Shown here: piece after piece, positions 41,655 through 50,077 of the stretch
Layout of the letters: every line of letters starts with the position of its first letter
Position numbering within the stretch: position 1 is the first letter of the stretch
DNA from: Micrococcaceae bacterium Sec5.7
GTDB lineage: Bacteria > Actinomycetota > Actinomycetes > Actinomycetales > Micrococcaceae
Direction of reading: 5' to 3'
Length of the DNA: 64,000 bases
Assembly (NCBI GenBank): GCA_039636785.1
Contig: CP144169.1
Span: forward strand, 2,914,001-2,978,000
Translations under genes and position numbers: made by a program
The notes under the pieces: generated by a model
What the model was told of the DNA's origin: nothing
Seen by the model: the letters and a program-made list of their open reading frames with translations, nothing else
Database searches by the model: none

Positions 41655-43400
41655 CTACTTCGGGGCGAGCACCCCTGCGACGGCAACGCCAACTGCGGCC
41701 TTGATCCGGGCGTGCAGCTCGCGGAGCCCGTGCCGGTCCGTGCGCACCTCGATGATGCTGCGGCCAACGAACGGTGCGGCCAGCGCTTCGGCGAGTCCCG
41801 CCGTCGTGCTTACTGAGCAATGTTCGACGCCGTACGCTGCGGCGAGTGCCGCGATGTCCGCTGTGTGGGGGGTGCCGAAGAGGCGCTCGACGGCGTTTCC
41901 ATAGCCGGCTGCCTCCTCCACGGCACCGTGTTCCAGGAGCTTGAAGATGGCTCCGCCGGCATCGTTCAGGATCACGATCCGCAGCTGAGGCTCCGATTCT
42001 CCGGTGCCAAGGAGGAGCCCGCCGGCGTCGTGTAGGAAGGTGACGTCGCCCAGCAGCACTGTGGTCTCCTGAAGTCCGCCTAGAGCGATGCCGGTGGCTG
42101 TGGAGATGGTGCCGTCTATGCCGGCAAGGCCGCGGTTGGCGAACACCGTTGCCTGCGGCCCGGAGGCGGGCTGGCCCGCGAGGTCGACGTCCCGGATGCC
42201 GTTGGAGGACCCCAGCACCAGCTGGCCGTCAGAGTGCCGCCACACCAGAGCGCCCACTGACGGGCCTGTCGCAGGCGCTGAGCTGGAAAGTATTCCATCC
42301 AGGGCATGTTGCGCGGCGGCGCCTGCCAGTAGCCAGGCGTCCAGCCAAACGGAAGAGCCGCGGCCCGAAAAGTCAGCGAGGTCTGCCAGGTTCTCCAGTG
42401 GAAGCTCGGTGCGTCGGCCGGGCTCGTACCAGGCCACCGGGACCGGCTGGTAGAGGGCCGAGGGCACGTCGGCACGGGCCAGCAAAGACGAAACCGGCCG
42501 GGACAGAGTGGGCCGCCCGAACACCACCACCCGTTCAATCGGCAGCGCAGCATCGGCTCCGAAGTGCGCCAGCAGCAGCCGGTAGGGACCCACGGCATTC
42601 GGCCCAAACCTGGCATTGGAAGAAGGCTCCGCCAGAAGCGGCAGGCCATGGGCGCGGGCGAAAGCCTCGGCGACCGGCCCGGCGTCGTGCCCTGCCAGAA
42701 CAACGGTGCGCCGCTCCGGCAGCTCCGCAGAAGCGTGCGGCAGGTCCAGGGCTTCCAGAGTATGCCCGATCCGGTATGTATTGCGTTCAGGCGAGTCCGG
42801 CAGCCGTTCCCCTGGCCCAGGAACCAGCGGATCCCGGAACGCCAGATTAATCTGCACGGGCCCGGGTGCAACATTCGAGAAGGCACCGGTGGCCGCGGAC
42901 AACGCCGTCGCGACCGCACGCTGCGGGCTGTCGCCGGCCGGGACGTCCGCGGCGAAACGCACATGCTCGCCGAAGAGGTCCAGCTGGATGGTGGTCTGGT
43001 TGGCGCCGGTGCCGCGCAGTTCCTCCGGCCGGTCCGCGGAAATGACCACCAGCGGAACGGCGGCGTGATTGGCCTCCATCACGGCTGGCAGCAGATTTCC
43101 GACGGCGGTCCCGGACGTGGTCAGGACGGCGGCCGGAGCGCCGGTGGAGAGGGCAAGGCCCAGCGCCGTGAAACCTGCAGAGCGCTCGTCGATCCTGACC
43201 AGCAGTTCCACGCGCCCGGCAGCCTCAGCTTCGGCCAGCGAGTAGGCCATCGGGGCAGACCGCGACCCCGGCGACACCACCACGTAGTGCACCCCGCCGC
43301 TGAGCAGCGCGTCCACGGCAATCCGTGCAGCGGCCAGCGCGTTCAGGGCAGGCGGGGACGCAGCAGGGGCAGGTTCAGAGGGCTCGCGCTCAGCAGTCAC
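41655..43400 (-). CDS. menD: 2-succinyl-5-enolpyruvyl-6-hydroxy-3-cyclohexene-1-carboxylate synthase
   Basis: A 581-residue thiamine-diphosphate enzyme of menaquinone synthesis, joining isochorismate and 2-oxoglutarate. Landmarks are VHYVVVSPGSRSAPMAYSLA, the cofactor glutamate region IDERSAGFTALGLALSTGAP, SADRPEELRGTGANQTT, ANRGLAGIDGTISTATGIAL and LLGDVTFLHDAGGLLLG, all typical of MenD. GTG start (VTAEREPSEP); the frame is open 34 codons further upstream. It lies 30 bp downstream of argS on the same strand; the two may be cotranscribed. Confidence 0.93.
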   Translation of the reverse strand: MTAEREPSEPAPAASPPALNALAAARIAVDALLSGGVHYVVVSPGSRSAPMAYSLAEAEAAGRVELLVRIDERSAGFTALGLALSTGAPAAVLTTSGTAVGNLLPAVMEANHAAVPLVVISADRPEELRGTGANQTTIQLDLFGEHVRFAADVPAGDSPQRAVATALSAATGAFSNVAPGPVQINLAFRDPLVPGPGERLPDSPERNTYRIGHTLEALDLPHASAELPERRTVVLAGHDAGPVAEAFARAHGLPLLAEPSSNARFGPNAVGPYRLLLAHFGADAALPIERVVVFGRPTLSRPVSSLLARADVPSALYQPVPVAWYEPGRRTELPLENLADLADFSGRGSSVWLDAWLLAGAAAQHALDGILSSSAPATGPSVGALVWRHSDGQLVLGSSNGIRDVDLAGQPASGPQATVFANRGLAGIDGTISTATGIALGGLQETTVLLGDVTFLHDAGGLLLGTGESEPQLRIVILNDAGGAIFKLLEHGAVEEAAGYGNAVERLFGTPHTADIAALAAAYGVEHCSVSTTAGLAEALAAPFVGRSIIEVRTDRHGLRELHARIKAAVGVAVAGVLAPK

Positions 43401-43429
43401 CGAACCAGTCTGCCACCAAGCGGGAGGGG

Positions 43430-45217
43430 CTACATGTTCTCCGGCGTCTCGATGCCCAGCAGCGCCAGCCCGCCGGAGAGCCTGTGGAGGATCAGGACAC
43501 ACAGCGCCAGCCGCGACTCCCGGACCGAATCTTCAGCCTGGAGCACCGGGCACTGGTCATAGAACGCAGTGAACAGCTGCGCGAGCTCGAACAGGTACGC
43601 ACACAACCGGTGCGGCTCCAGCAGCTCGCCCACCTTCTGCAGGGTCGCGTGGTACTCAAGGAGGTGCAGTGCCAGCGCGCGTTCGGCAGGTTCGACGACG
43701 GCGATCGCCGCTGCCGCCGAAGACTCACCTTCCGGCCCAGTCACTGCCCCCGACTTCCGCAGGATGGAGCGTATCCGTGCCGCAGCGTACTGGACGTAAG
43801 GGCCGGTGTTGCCGCTCAGCGCGAGCATACGGTCGAAGTCGAAGACGTACTCTGTGTCGTGCCCCACCGAGAGGTCGGCGTATTTGACGGCGCCGATGCC
43901 CACCTGCCACGCCGTTAAGGCCCGCTCCTCGTCAGTCAGCTCCGGCCGGCCGGCCTCGATAACCAAACGCGCCCGGTCCACGGCTTCCTCGAGCAGCGCC
44001 ATGAGCCGGACCGGGCTGCCGGAGCGTGATTTGAGGATCCTGCCGTCCTCGCCCAGCACATTCCCGATCTGCACATGCGTGGCATCCACCGTGTCCGGCA
44101 GCCAGCCGGCGTCGCGCGCGGTGGCCATGACCATGCGCAGGTGCACATTCTGCGGCGCTCCAACCACGTACAGGATGCGGTCGGCCTGAAGGTCCTGGAC
44201 GCGGTAGCGGATGGTGGCGAGGTCCGTGGTTCCGTAGCCATAGCCGCCGTCCGACTTGCGAATGATGAGCGGCAGCGGCTGGTCGTCGCGGCCCGTGAAT
44301 CCGGCAGGGAACGTGCACAATGCACCCTCGCTCACCCGGGCGATCCCGCGGTCCTCGAGCTCCTGGCACAACTGTGCCAAAACAAGATCGTAGGAGCTTT
44401 CGCCGGCGATATCGGCATCGGTAAGCGTCACGCCGAGCTCGGCATAGATCGCGTTGAAGTAGCGTTTCGACTGCGCTACCAGCCGGCGCCATACCGCCAG
44501 CGTCTCCTCGTCCGCGGACTGAAGTGACACCACGCGGAGGCGCGCCCGGTTGGCAAATCCCGCATCAACACCATCGGAAGCGTCGAACTTTGCCCGCGCG
44601 GCCCGGTAGAAAGCGGTGGGATCGTCCACCAGCAGCTCCGCCTCCGGTGAATCCTCGCCCACCTCCAGCCAGTGTTCGATCAGCATGCCGAACGGCGTGC
44701 CCCAGTCGCCGATGTGGTTCTGCCGGATCACCGTATGCCCCAGCGCCTCGAGCACCCGCACCAGCGAATCGCCCACGACGGTGGTACGCAGGTGCCCCAC
44801 GTGCATTTCCTTCGCGACGTTCGGGGAGGAATAGTCGACGACGACGCGCTGGGCCGTCGCTTCCGGCGCGCCGCCCGCCGCGGCCGAGGCCGAGGCCGCC
44901 GCCGAGCCGGCCACCGTCGGCTCTGCGTTCAGCAGCTCTTCGATCCAGGTGCCGTCGAAGGTGAGGTTGATGAAGCCTGGGCCGGAGATCTCAACCGCGG
45001 TGCAGATGCCGTCGAGCTCCAGGGTTTCGACGATCTTCGCGGCGGTGTCCCGGGGCGGCAGGCCCACCTTTTTGGCGAGAGCCATGGCGGCGTTGATCTG
45101 GATGTCCGCGAACTGCGATGGCCGGATCACGGGATCGGTTGACCGGAAGTCCTCGCCGAACGCTTGGGCAATGGCTGCCTGGACTCTGGGGACAACGATC
45201 TGGGCCGGGTTATTCAC
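43430..45217 (-). CDS. argS: arginyl-tRNA synthetase
   Basis: A 595-residue class I aminoacyl-tRNA synthetase. The ATP-site HIGH motif appears as SSPNVAKEMHVGHLRTTVVG (HVGH), the KMSKS loop is replaced by LKSRSGSPVRLM as usual for ArgS, and the C-terminal anticodon-binding part ends in the DALR-type helices (YLFELAQLFTAFYDQCPVL, then RLSGGLALLGIETPENM). A short Ala-rich insert sits near residue 110. GTG start (VNNPAQIVVPRV) is chosen because the open extension of 49 codons is unlike the family. Confidence 0.95.
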   Translation of the reverse strand: MNNPAQIVVPRVQAAIAQAFGEDFRSTDPVIRPSQFADIQINAAMALAKKVGLPPRDTAAKIVETLELDGICTAVEISGPGFINLTFDGTWIEELLNAEPTVAGSAAASASAAAGGAPEATAQRVVVDYSSPNVAKEMHVGHLRTTVVGDSLVRVLEALGHTVIRQNHIGDWGTPFGMLIEHWLEVGEDSPEAELLVDDPTAFYRAARAKFDASDGVDAGFANRARLRVVSLQSADEETLAVWRRLVAQSKRYFNAIYAELGVTLTDADIAGESSYDLVLAQLCQELEDRGIARVSEGALCTFPAGFTGRDDQPLPLIIRKSDGGYGYGTTDLATIRYRVQDLQADRILYVVGAPQNVHLRMVMATARDAGWLPDTVDATHVQIGNVLGEDGRILKSRSGSPVRLMALLEEAVDRARLVIEAGRPELTDEERALTAWQVGIGAVKYADLSVGHDTEYVFDFDRMLALSGNTGPYVQYAAARIRSILRKSGAVTGPEGESSAAAAIAVVEPAERALALHLLEYHATLQKVGELLEPHRLCAYLFELAQLFTAFYDQCPVLQAEDSVRESRLALCVLILHRLSGGLALLGIETPENM

Positions 45218-45308
45218 ACTGCCCAAATTATCAGTCCCTCCCCGCCAGAACGTCCCCGTACGGAACTTCCGTCGCAAACGTTCCCGCAGCTTTCGCGCTG
45301 GCAACGCA

Positions 45309-45358
45309 AACGCCCCCGCACTTCCCGCCGCGTGAACGGAAAGAAGTGCGGGAGCGTT
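45309..45358 (-). terminator. hairpin terminator after the PhoX-type gene
   Basis: AACGCCCCCGCACTTCC pairs with GGAAAGAAGTGCGGGAGCGTT with two small bulges, 45 bases after the PhoX-type stop and upstream of argS. It is the strongest structure in the 186-bp gap. Confidence 0.6.
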
Positions 45359-45403
45359 GCCCAAAAACCTGCCAAAGCCAGGAGCGTTTGGAAGGAGCAG
45401 CTC

Positions 45404-47491
45404 TTAGCCGCGGAACACCTGGATCACGGCCGGGCGCGGGGCGCGCACCTGGCCACGCTTCGGCGTCGAACCGGCCGCAACATAGTCCGGGAAGAAGGAG
45501 TGCTGGTCCGCGAAGGAGCCTTCCTCGCCAGGGTGCTGCACGGAAACGAACACACTGCGCTCTTCGTCGTGGACGATCGGGCCGCAGGTCTCGCTTTCGC
45601 GGGGCACGGCCAGGAACTGCTCCACCCTGCCACGCTCGGCGCCTTCAAGGGTGACCTTGAACAGGCCGTCTGCCTTGCCGATGCCCGTGGGGGCACCGTC
45701 GGTGGAGATCCACAGGTTGCCCACGGAGTCGAATGCCAGGTTGTCCGGGCAGGAGATAGGCGAAACCCGGTCCACCGGGAAGCCGGAGAAGTAGGTGACA
45801 TCGCCCGTCGAGGGGTCGCCGCAGACCATCAGCAGGTTCCACGCAAAGGTTGTGGAGGTCTGGTCGCCGGTTTCGGTGATTTCCACAATGTGGCCGTCGC
45901 GGTTGGCGTTACGCGGGTTGATCTCGGTGGCGCCTTCCTTGCCGGCCTTGCCGCGGTCCGAGTTGTTGGTGCAGGCTACGTAGACCTTGCCGGTCAGCAG
46001 GCTGGGCTGAACGTCTTCACAGCGGTCCATCTTGGTGGGGCCCACCTTGTCTGCGGCGAGGCGCGTGTAAACCAGAACTTCCTCGACCGACATCCCGGCC
46101 ACGGCCGAGGCGCCGCCCACCACGAGGGGCAGCCATTCGCCGGTGCCGTCGAAGCCGCCGTCTGAGGGCACGCCGCCAACGCCGTCGATTTCGGCCGCCG
46201 GGGAGCTGCCGGTGAACTTGGCAACGTAGAGGTCGCCGTCGGACAGAAGGGTCATGTTGTGCTTGCGATCGCCTTCCCGGTACTTGTCCTTGGAGACGAA
46301 CTTGTAGAGGTAGTCGAAGCGCTCGTCGTCGCCCATGTAGGCAACAACGTGGCCCGAACCGGCCACAATCACGTTGGCGCCCTCGTGCTTGAAGCGGCCC
46401 AGGGCCGAGCGCTTCTTGGGGGTGGAGGTGGGATCGAAAGGATCGATTTCCACGATCCAGCCGAAGCGGTTGGCCTCGTTCTCGTAGCCGGCGTTGCGGG
46501 TATCAAAGCGGGGATCGTCCAGTTCCCACTTGCGGGCAGTGGCCGACGACGACAGGCCGTAGCGCTTGTCACCGGCGGACGTGCCCGGGGAGACGAAGTA
46601 GCCGTTGAAGTTTTCCTCGCCGGACAGGATGGTTCCCCACGGGGTGGTGCCGCCGGAGCAGTTGCCCAGGGTGCCCTTGATGGCTCGGCCGGAGGGATCG
46701 GCCACGGTCCTGACCAGCGCCGAGCCGGCGGCCGGGCCCGTCAGTTCGTACGTGGTCTTGTTCAGGAAGCGGCGGTTCAGCTCCGCGCCCTTCACATAGC
46801 TCCACGGCTTGTTCTTGTTTTTGCGCTCCAGCTCCACCACGGACAGGCCGTGGGCTGCGGCGCCGATGGCCCGTGCATCTGCGGCCGGAGTCGAGGCCGG
46901 GAACATGATGTTCTCGTTGGTGTATTCGTGGTTGGCGAAGAGCACCGCGCGGCGGTCCTTGCTGCCCGGAATCGCGATGATGTCCGAGTAATCGTTGTTG
47001 TAGCCGAATTGCAGCTCCTGCGTTGCGGCAGTCTGGTTGTTGATGTCGAAGTCCGGTGCCGACTTGAAGATGGGGTCGCCCCAGCGGATCACCGGCTGCC
47101 ACGTGAAGCCTTCGGGCACAGTGACGGCGTCGACGGCGGCATCAACCGGCGCGATGGCCGTGAACTTCAGTTTCGACGTTCCGGCCGCACCGCCGGCGTT
47201 CTTCGCGGCGGCGGAAAGGCCGGTGCCGCCGTCAGCCACGGCCGAGCCGGCAGAGGAGAGAGCCCCGCCGAGGACGACGGCGAGCGCACCGGCCGCGCCG
47301 AAGCCCAGGGCCGCGCGGCGGGACATGGTGGCGGAGGCGATGTCGCGGAAGTAGCTGTTGGAGCTGGTGTTGCAGACGGCGCCGGAGCAGGCGTTGTCGC
47401 ACTTCAGCGCACAGGTGACGGCACTGCGCTTCCCTTTGGTGTGGCCGAGCATGGGCAGCAGGACAGGCTTTCGCCCGGTCGTTTCAATCAT
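45404..47491 (-). CDS. PhoX-family (DUF839) phosphatase, Tat-exported
   Basis: A 695-residue exported protein. Residues about 55-85 carry a twin-arginine signal (SRRAALGFGAAGALAVVLGG) following a Cys-containing N-terminal region (TCALKCDNACSGAVCNTSS). The body has DUF839 blocks: VLFANHEYTNENIMFP, NCSGGTTPWGTILSGEENFN, GWIVEIDPFDP, LGRFKHEGANVIVAGSGHVV, YMGDDERFDYLYKFVS and CPDNLAFDSVGNLWISTDGA. PhoX enzymes are Ca/Fe alkaline phosphatases outside the membrane. ATG start with GGAAGG. A direct repeat like a PHO box lies 76-93 bp upstream, supporting phosphate control. Confidence 0.88.
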   Translation of the reverse strand: MIETTGRKPVLLPMLGHTKGKRSAVTCALKCDNACSGAVCNTSSNSYFRDIASATMSRRAALGFGAAGALAVVLGGALSSAGSAVADGGTGLSAAAKNAGGAAGTSKLKFTAIAPVDAAVDAVTVPEGFTWQPVIRWGDPIFKSAPDFDINNQTAATQELQFGYNNDYSDIIAIPGSKDRRAVLFANHEYTNENIMFPASTPAADARAIGAAAHGLSVVELERKNKNKPWSYVKGAELNRRFLNKTTYELTGPAAGSALVRTVADPSGRAIKGTLGNCSGGTTPWGTILSGEENFNGYFVSPGTSAGDKRYGLSSSATARKWELDDPRFDTRNAGYENEANRFGWIVEIDPFDPTSTPKKRSALGRFKHEGANVIVAGSGHVVAYMGDDERFDYLYKFVSKDKYREGDRKHNMTLLSDGDLYVAKFTGSSPAAEIDGVGGVPSDGGFDGTGEWLPLVVGGASAVAGMSVEEVLVYTRLAADKVGPTKMDRCEDVQPSLLTGKVYVACTNNSDRGKAGKEGATEINPRNANRDGHIVEITETGDQTSTTFAWNLLMVCGDPSTGDVTYFSGFPVDRVSPISCPDNLAFDSVGNLWISTDGAPTGIGKADGLFKVTLEGAERGRVEQFLAVPRESETCGPIVHDEERSVFVSVQHPGEEGSFADQHSFFPDYVAAGSTPKRGQVRAPRPAVIQVFRG

Positions 47492-47566
47492 GGGGTGGTA
47501 CCTTCCAGGGAGTGAATTTCGTCCCGCCCACCCTTTCAGCCGGAAACTACGCCCGGAGGTCTCTTC

Positions 47567-47584
47567 AGTGAAGTTATGGTGAAC
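47567..47584 (-). promoter_or_regulatory. PHO-box-like direct repeat upstream of the PhoX-type gene
   Basis: On the minus strand GTTCACC-ATAA-CTTCACT gives two heptamers at an 11-bp period; GTTCACC is the PhoP consensus unit known from Streptomyces. It overlaps the last codons of menC and points toward the phosphatase gene. Confidence 0.55.
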
Positions 47585-48608
47585 TCCGGCCAGCAGCCAC
47601 GGCCAGTTCGGCATGCACGCGGCGGAGCCGTTCGAGCCACCACCCCTGGCGCCCAGGAGACGCGGCGTACTGCTCAAGCAGCGCGGCGTCGGCGGCGACA
47701 TCACGCAGGCGGATGGCGCCGTCGTCGGCCACCAGGGAATCCCGCGTGACATCTCCGGCGAGCAGCGACACCGTCCCCAGCCCGCACGCGTACGGCAGTT
47801 CCGGCAAGGCGGCGGCGAGCGCCAGCCCGGCGCGGATCCCCACCGAGGTGTCCAGTGCAGAGCTGACGACGGCGGGGAGGCCTGCCTGCGCCACAATCTC
47901 CAGCGCGCGCCGCACTCCCCCAAGCGGCGCGGCCTTCACCACGATCAGGTCCGCGGCACCGGCACGGGCCACCTTGAGGGGGTCGCTTTCCTTGCGGACG
48001 CTCTCATCGGCGGCGATCAGGACCGCTGTGCCGGCGGCGCGGAGCCGACGGCGGACTTCCGCCAGTCCGTCAATATCCGGCACCGGCTGCTCGGCGTATT
48101 CAAGCCCGACGCCGGCCAGCCGGGTGAGTGCCTCCACCGCCTGCCGTACGTCCCAGCCGCCGTTGGCGTCCACGCGGATGGCGGCGTCCGGGAGGGCCGC
48201 GCGGACAGCGGCCACCCGGGCGGCGTCGTCGTCGAGGGACTGGCCGCTCTCGGCGACCTTTACCTTGACGGCGTCCACCCGGCCAAAGCGAGCCAGGACG
48301 TCCGGAACCTGCGCGGCAGGCACGGCCGGAACCGTGGCGTTGACCGGGATGACGTCCCGCCGCGGTGCCGGAAAACCGTGCCATCCGGCTTCGATGGCGG
48401 AGGCCAGCCAGCGGGATGCTTCGGCATCGCGGTATTCGGGGAAGGGGCAGAACTCACCCCAGCCAACAGGGCCCCGGAGCAGCAGGGCCTCGCGCTCCAT
48501 GATGCCGCGAAACTTCACCCGCATGGGCAGGCTGACCACGGAGGCAGCGGCCAGCAGCTCGTCCAGTGACGGGAGATCGGGGGGCTGAACGGCTGCGTGG
48601 GCGGGCAT
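47574..48608 (-). CDS. menC: o-succinylbenzoate synthase
   Basis: A 344-residue enolase-superfamily enzyme dehydrating SHCHC to o-succinylbenzoate in menaquinone synthesis. The catalytic lysine pair is in VDAVKVKVAE, the metal ligands in AIRVDANGGWDVRQAVEAL, EYAEQPVPDI and VLIAADESVRK, and the second base lysine in DLIVVKAAPLGGVR. Length and motifs fit the actinobacterial MenC type. The ribosome site before the ATG is weak; a downstream MRVKFRG start is possible but would cut the capping domain. Confidence 0.9.
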   Translation of the reverse strand: MPAHAAVQPPDLPSLDELLAAASVVSLPMRVKFRGIMEREALLLRGPVGWGEFCPFPEYRDAEASRWLASAIEAGWHGFPAPRRDVIPVNATVPAVPAAQVPDVLARFGRVDAVKVKVAESGQSLDDDAARVAAVRAALPDAAIRVDANGGWDVRQAVEALTRLAGVGLEYAEQPVPDIDGLAEVRRRLRAAGTAVLIAADESVRKESDPLKVARAGAADLIVVKAAPLGGVRRALEIVAQAGLPAVVSSALDTSVGIRAGLALAAALPELPYACGLGTVSLLAGDVTRDSLVADDGAIRLRDVAADAALLEQYAASPGRQGWWLERLRRVHAELAVAAGRSSP

Positions 48609-48724
48609 GATTTCACTCTACCGGGCGCCAAAGCCGGGGCTTCCGCGCCGATTTCGCTATGTGGAAAACTCCGGCAGAGGCACGGCGCGGCAGAAGGCCG
48701 CGCCCGGGAGAGGAGGAACGGCCG

Positions 48725-50077
48725 CTATTGGACGGGCAGCAGCGCCGTGCCGAAACGGGCGATCACGGTGGTCCCCGCACCCAGGGTGGACGTCACCTGG
48801 AGCGTGCCGCCGGCTTCGCGGATGGTGTTCCTCATGATCTGCAGGCCCATGTGACCTTCGGGGGCACCGGCGCCCTGATCGAAGCCGCAGCCGTTGTCGT
48901 GGATGCGGATTTCCGCCCGGTTGCCGTCCTGGCGCAGGCGGACCTCGGCGTTGCAGGCCCGGGAGTGCTTGGCGGTGTTCGCCAGCGCTTCCCTGGCCAC
49001 CCGGTAGAACATGGCGGTGCGGTCCCTGTCCAGAGCGCATGTGGAAGGGAGCTCCAGCTTCAGGCTGATGCCGCGCTCCTGGAGCGGATTCCCCAGCCTG
49101 GCCAGAGCATCCGAAAGTCCCATCCGGTTCAGGTCCGGCGGATACAGTTCGGTGGTCATGGCGCGGAGATTGCGGACGTTCTCCTGCAGGATGTGCCGGG
49201 CTTCCGCGAAGAGCGGCTGCTGGCTTTCCGAGCCATGCAGCTCCTCGGATTCCAACACATAAGAGAGCCCGGACAGGTCCTGGATCACCTCATCGTGCAG
49301 GTCCCGGGCAATGCGCTGCCGTTCCAGGTCCGAGGACTCAATAGCGCTCCGGAGCAGGCGGCTCCGGGCGGCGTCGTAGGCCTTGATGCGGCGCGCCATC
49401 CGCACGGCAGGCAGGAGCTGCGCCAGCTGCAGCACAGCCAGGGCCAGCAGGAACGGGGGAATCATGCCCACCAGGACCAGGCCCTCCACATGTCTGACCC
49501 GGTCGCCCACATAGTAGGTCTCCACCACGAGGGGCTGGCCGTTGACGGCCCGGGAGTGGGTCAGGGATTCCACCAGCTCTCCGGAGCCGGCTTCAAACTC
49601 GTGGTCCTCGCCCTCATGCGATTTCAGCGTTGCGGGAACCTCGGCGCCCGTCATGGCTCTCAGTGTCTCTTCAGAAAGCGAAAACTTCCTGCCGATCAGG
49701 GCGGGGAGGTCCGAATACACGATGCGCCCGTCCCCGTCCCAGACCTTGATCCGGAATACGGATCCTTTGTCCAGCCAGGGCTGCATCCGCTGGTCCAGCC
49801 GGTTGATGGCGGCCGGGTCACCGGCCTGGACTGCCTCGGTCACCAGGGGTGCGATGACATGGTCCGCCAGGCGCTGGGCGGACTCACTCACATTTTCCAG
49901 GGCCTGCCCTTCGGCCTGGGCCCTGATCCAGAAGGCCACGGGAGTGGCCACCACCACCAGCGCTATGAGTCCCATCATGAGGAAGCCGCGGACGGCTGAA
50001 TTGACCTCGGATCGTTCGGAGGCGTTGGTTTCGTTTCGGCGTAGCAGTTTGGGCGTCGAGAGCGCCTGCTTAGCCAT
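48725..50077 (-). CDS. NarL-type sensor histidine kinase
   Basis: A 450-residue membrane kinase. Two hydrophobic segments (about residues 27-48 and 205-230) bracket an extracytoplasmic sensor of roughly 155 residues. The HisKA_3 phospho-acceptor is in ERQRIARDLHDEVIQDLSGL, followed by LRAMTTELYPPDLNRMGLSD and a HATPase with IRIHDNGCGFD and GHMGLQIMRNTIREAGG. Its start overlaps the stop of the response-regulator gene by eight bases, so this pair is one operon in which the regulator comes first. The signal sensed is unknown. Confidence 0.9.
   Translation of the reverse strand: MAKQALSTPKLLRRNETNASERSEVNSAVRGFLMMGLIALVVVATPVAFWIRAQAEGQALENVSESAQRLADHVIAPLVTEAVQAGDPAAINRLDQRMQPWLDKGSVFRIKVWDGDGRIVYSDLPALIGRKFSLSEETLRAMTGAEVPATLKSHEGEDHEFEAGSGELVESLTHSRAVNGQPLVVETYYVGDRVRHVEGLVLVGMIPPFLLALAVLQLAQLLPAVRMARRIKAYDAARSRLLRSAIESSDLERQRIARDLHDEVIQDLSGLSYVLESEELHGSESQQPLFAEARHILQENVRNLRAMTTELYPPDLNRMGLSDALARLGNPLQERGISLKLELPSTCALDRDRTAMFYRVAREALANTAKHSRACNAEVRLRQDGNRAEIRIHDNGCGFDQGAGAPEGHMGLQIMRNTIREAGGTLQVTSTLGAGTTVIARFGTALLPVQ

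Noticed and set aside
46259..47515. A 418-codon plus-strand frame rich in Gly, Val and His
   Set aside because: It is antisense to the PhoX-type gene, has no domain pattern or ribosome site, and shows the composition expected of a shadow frame.
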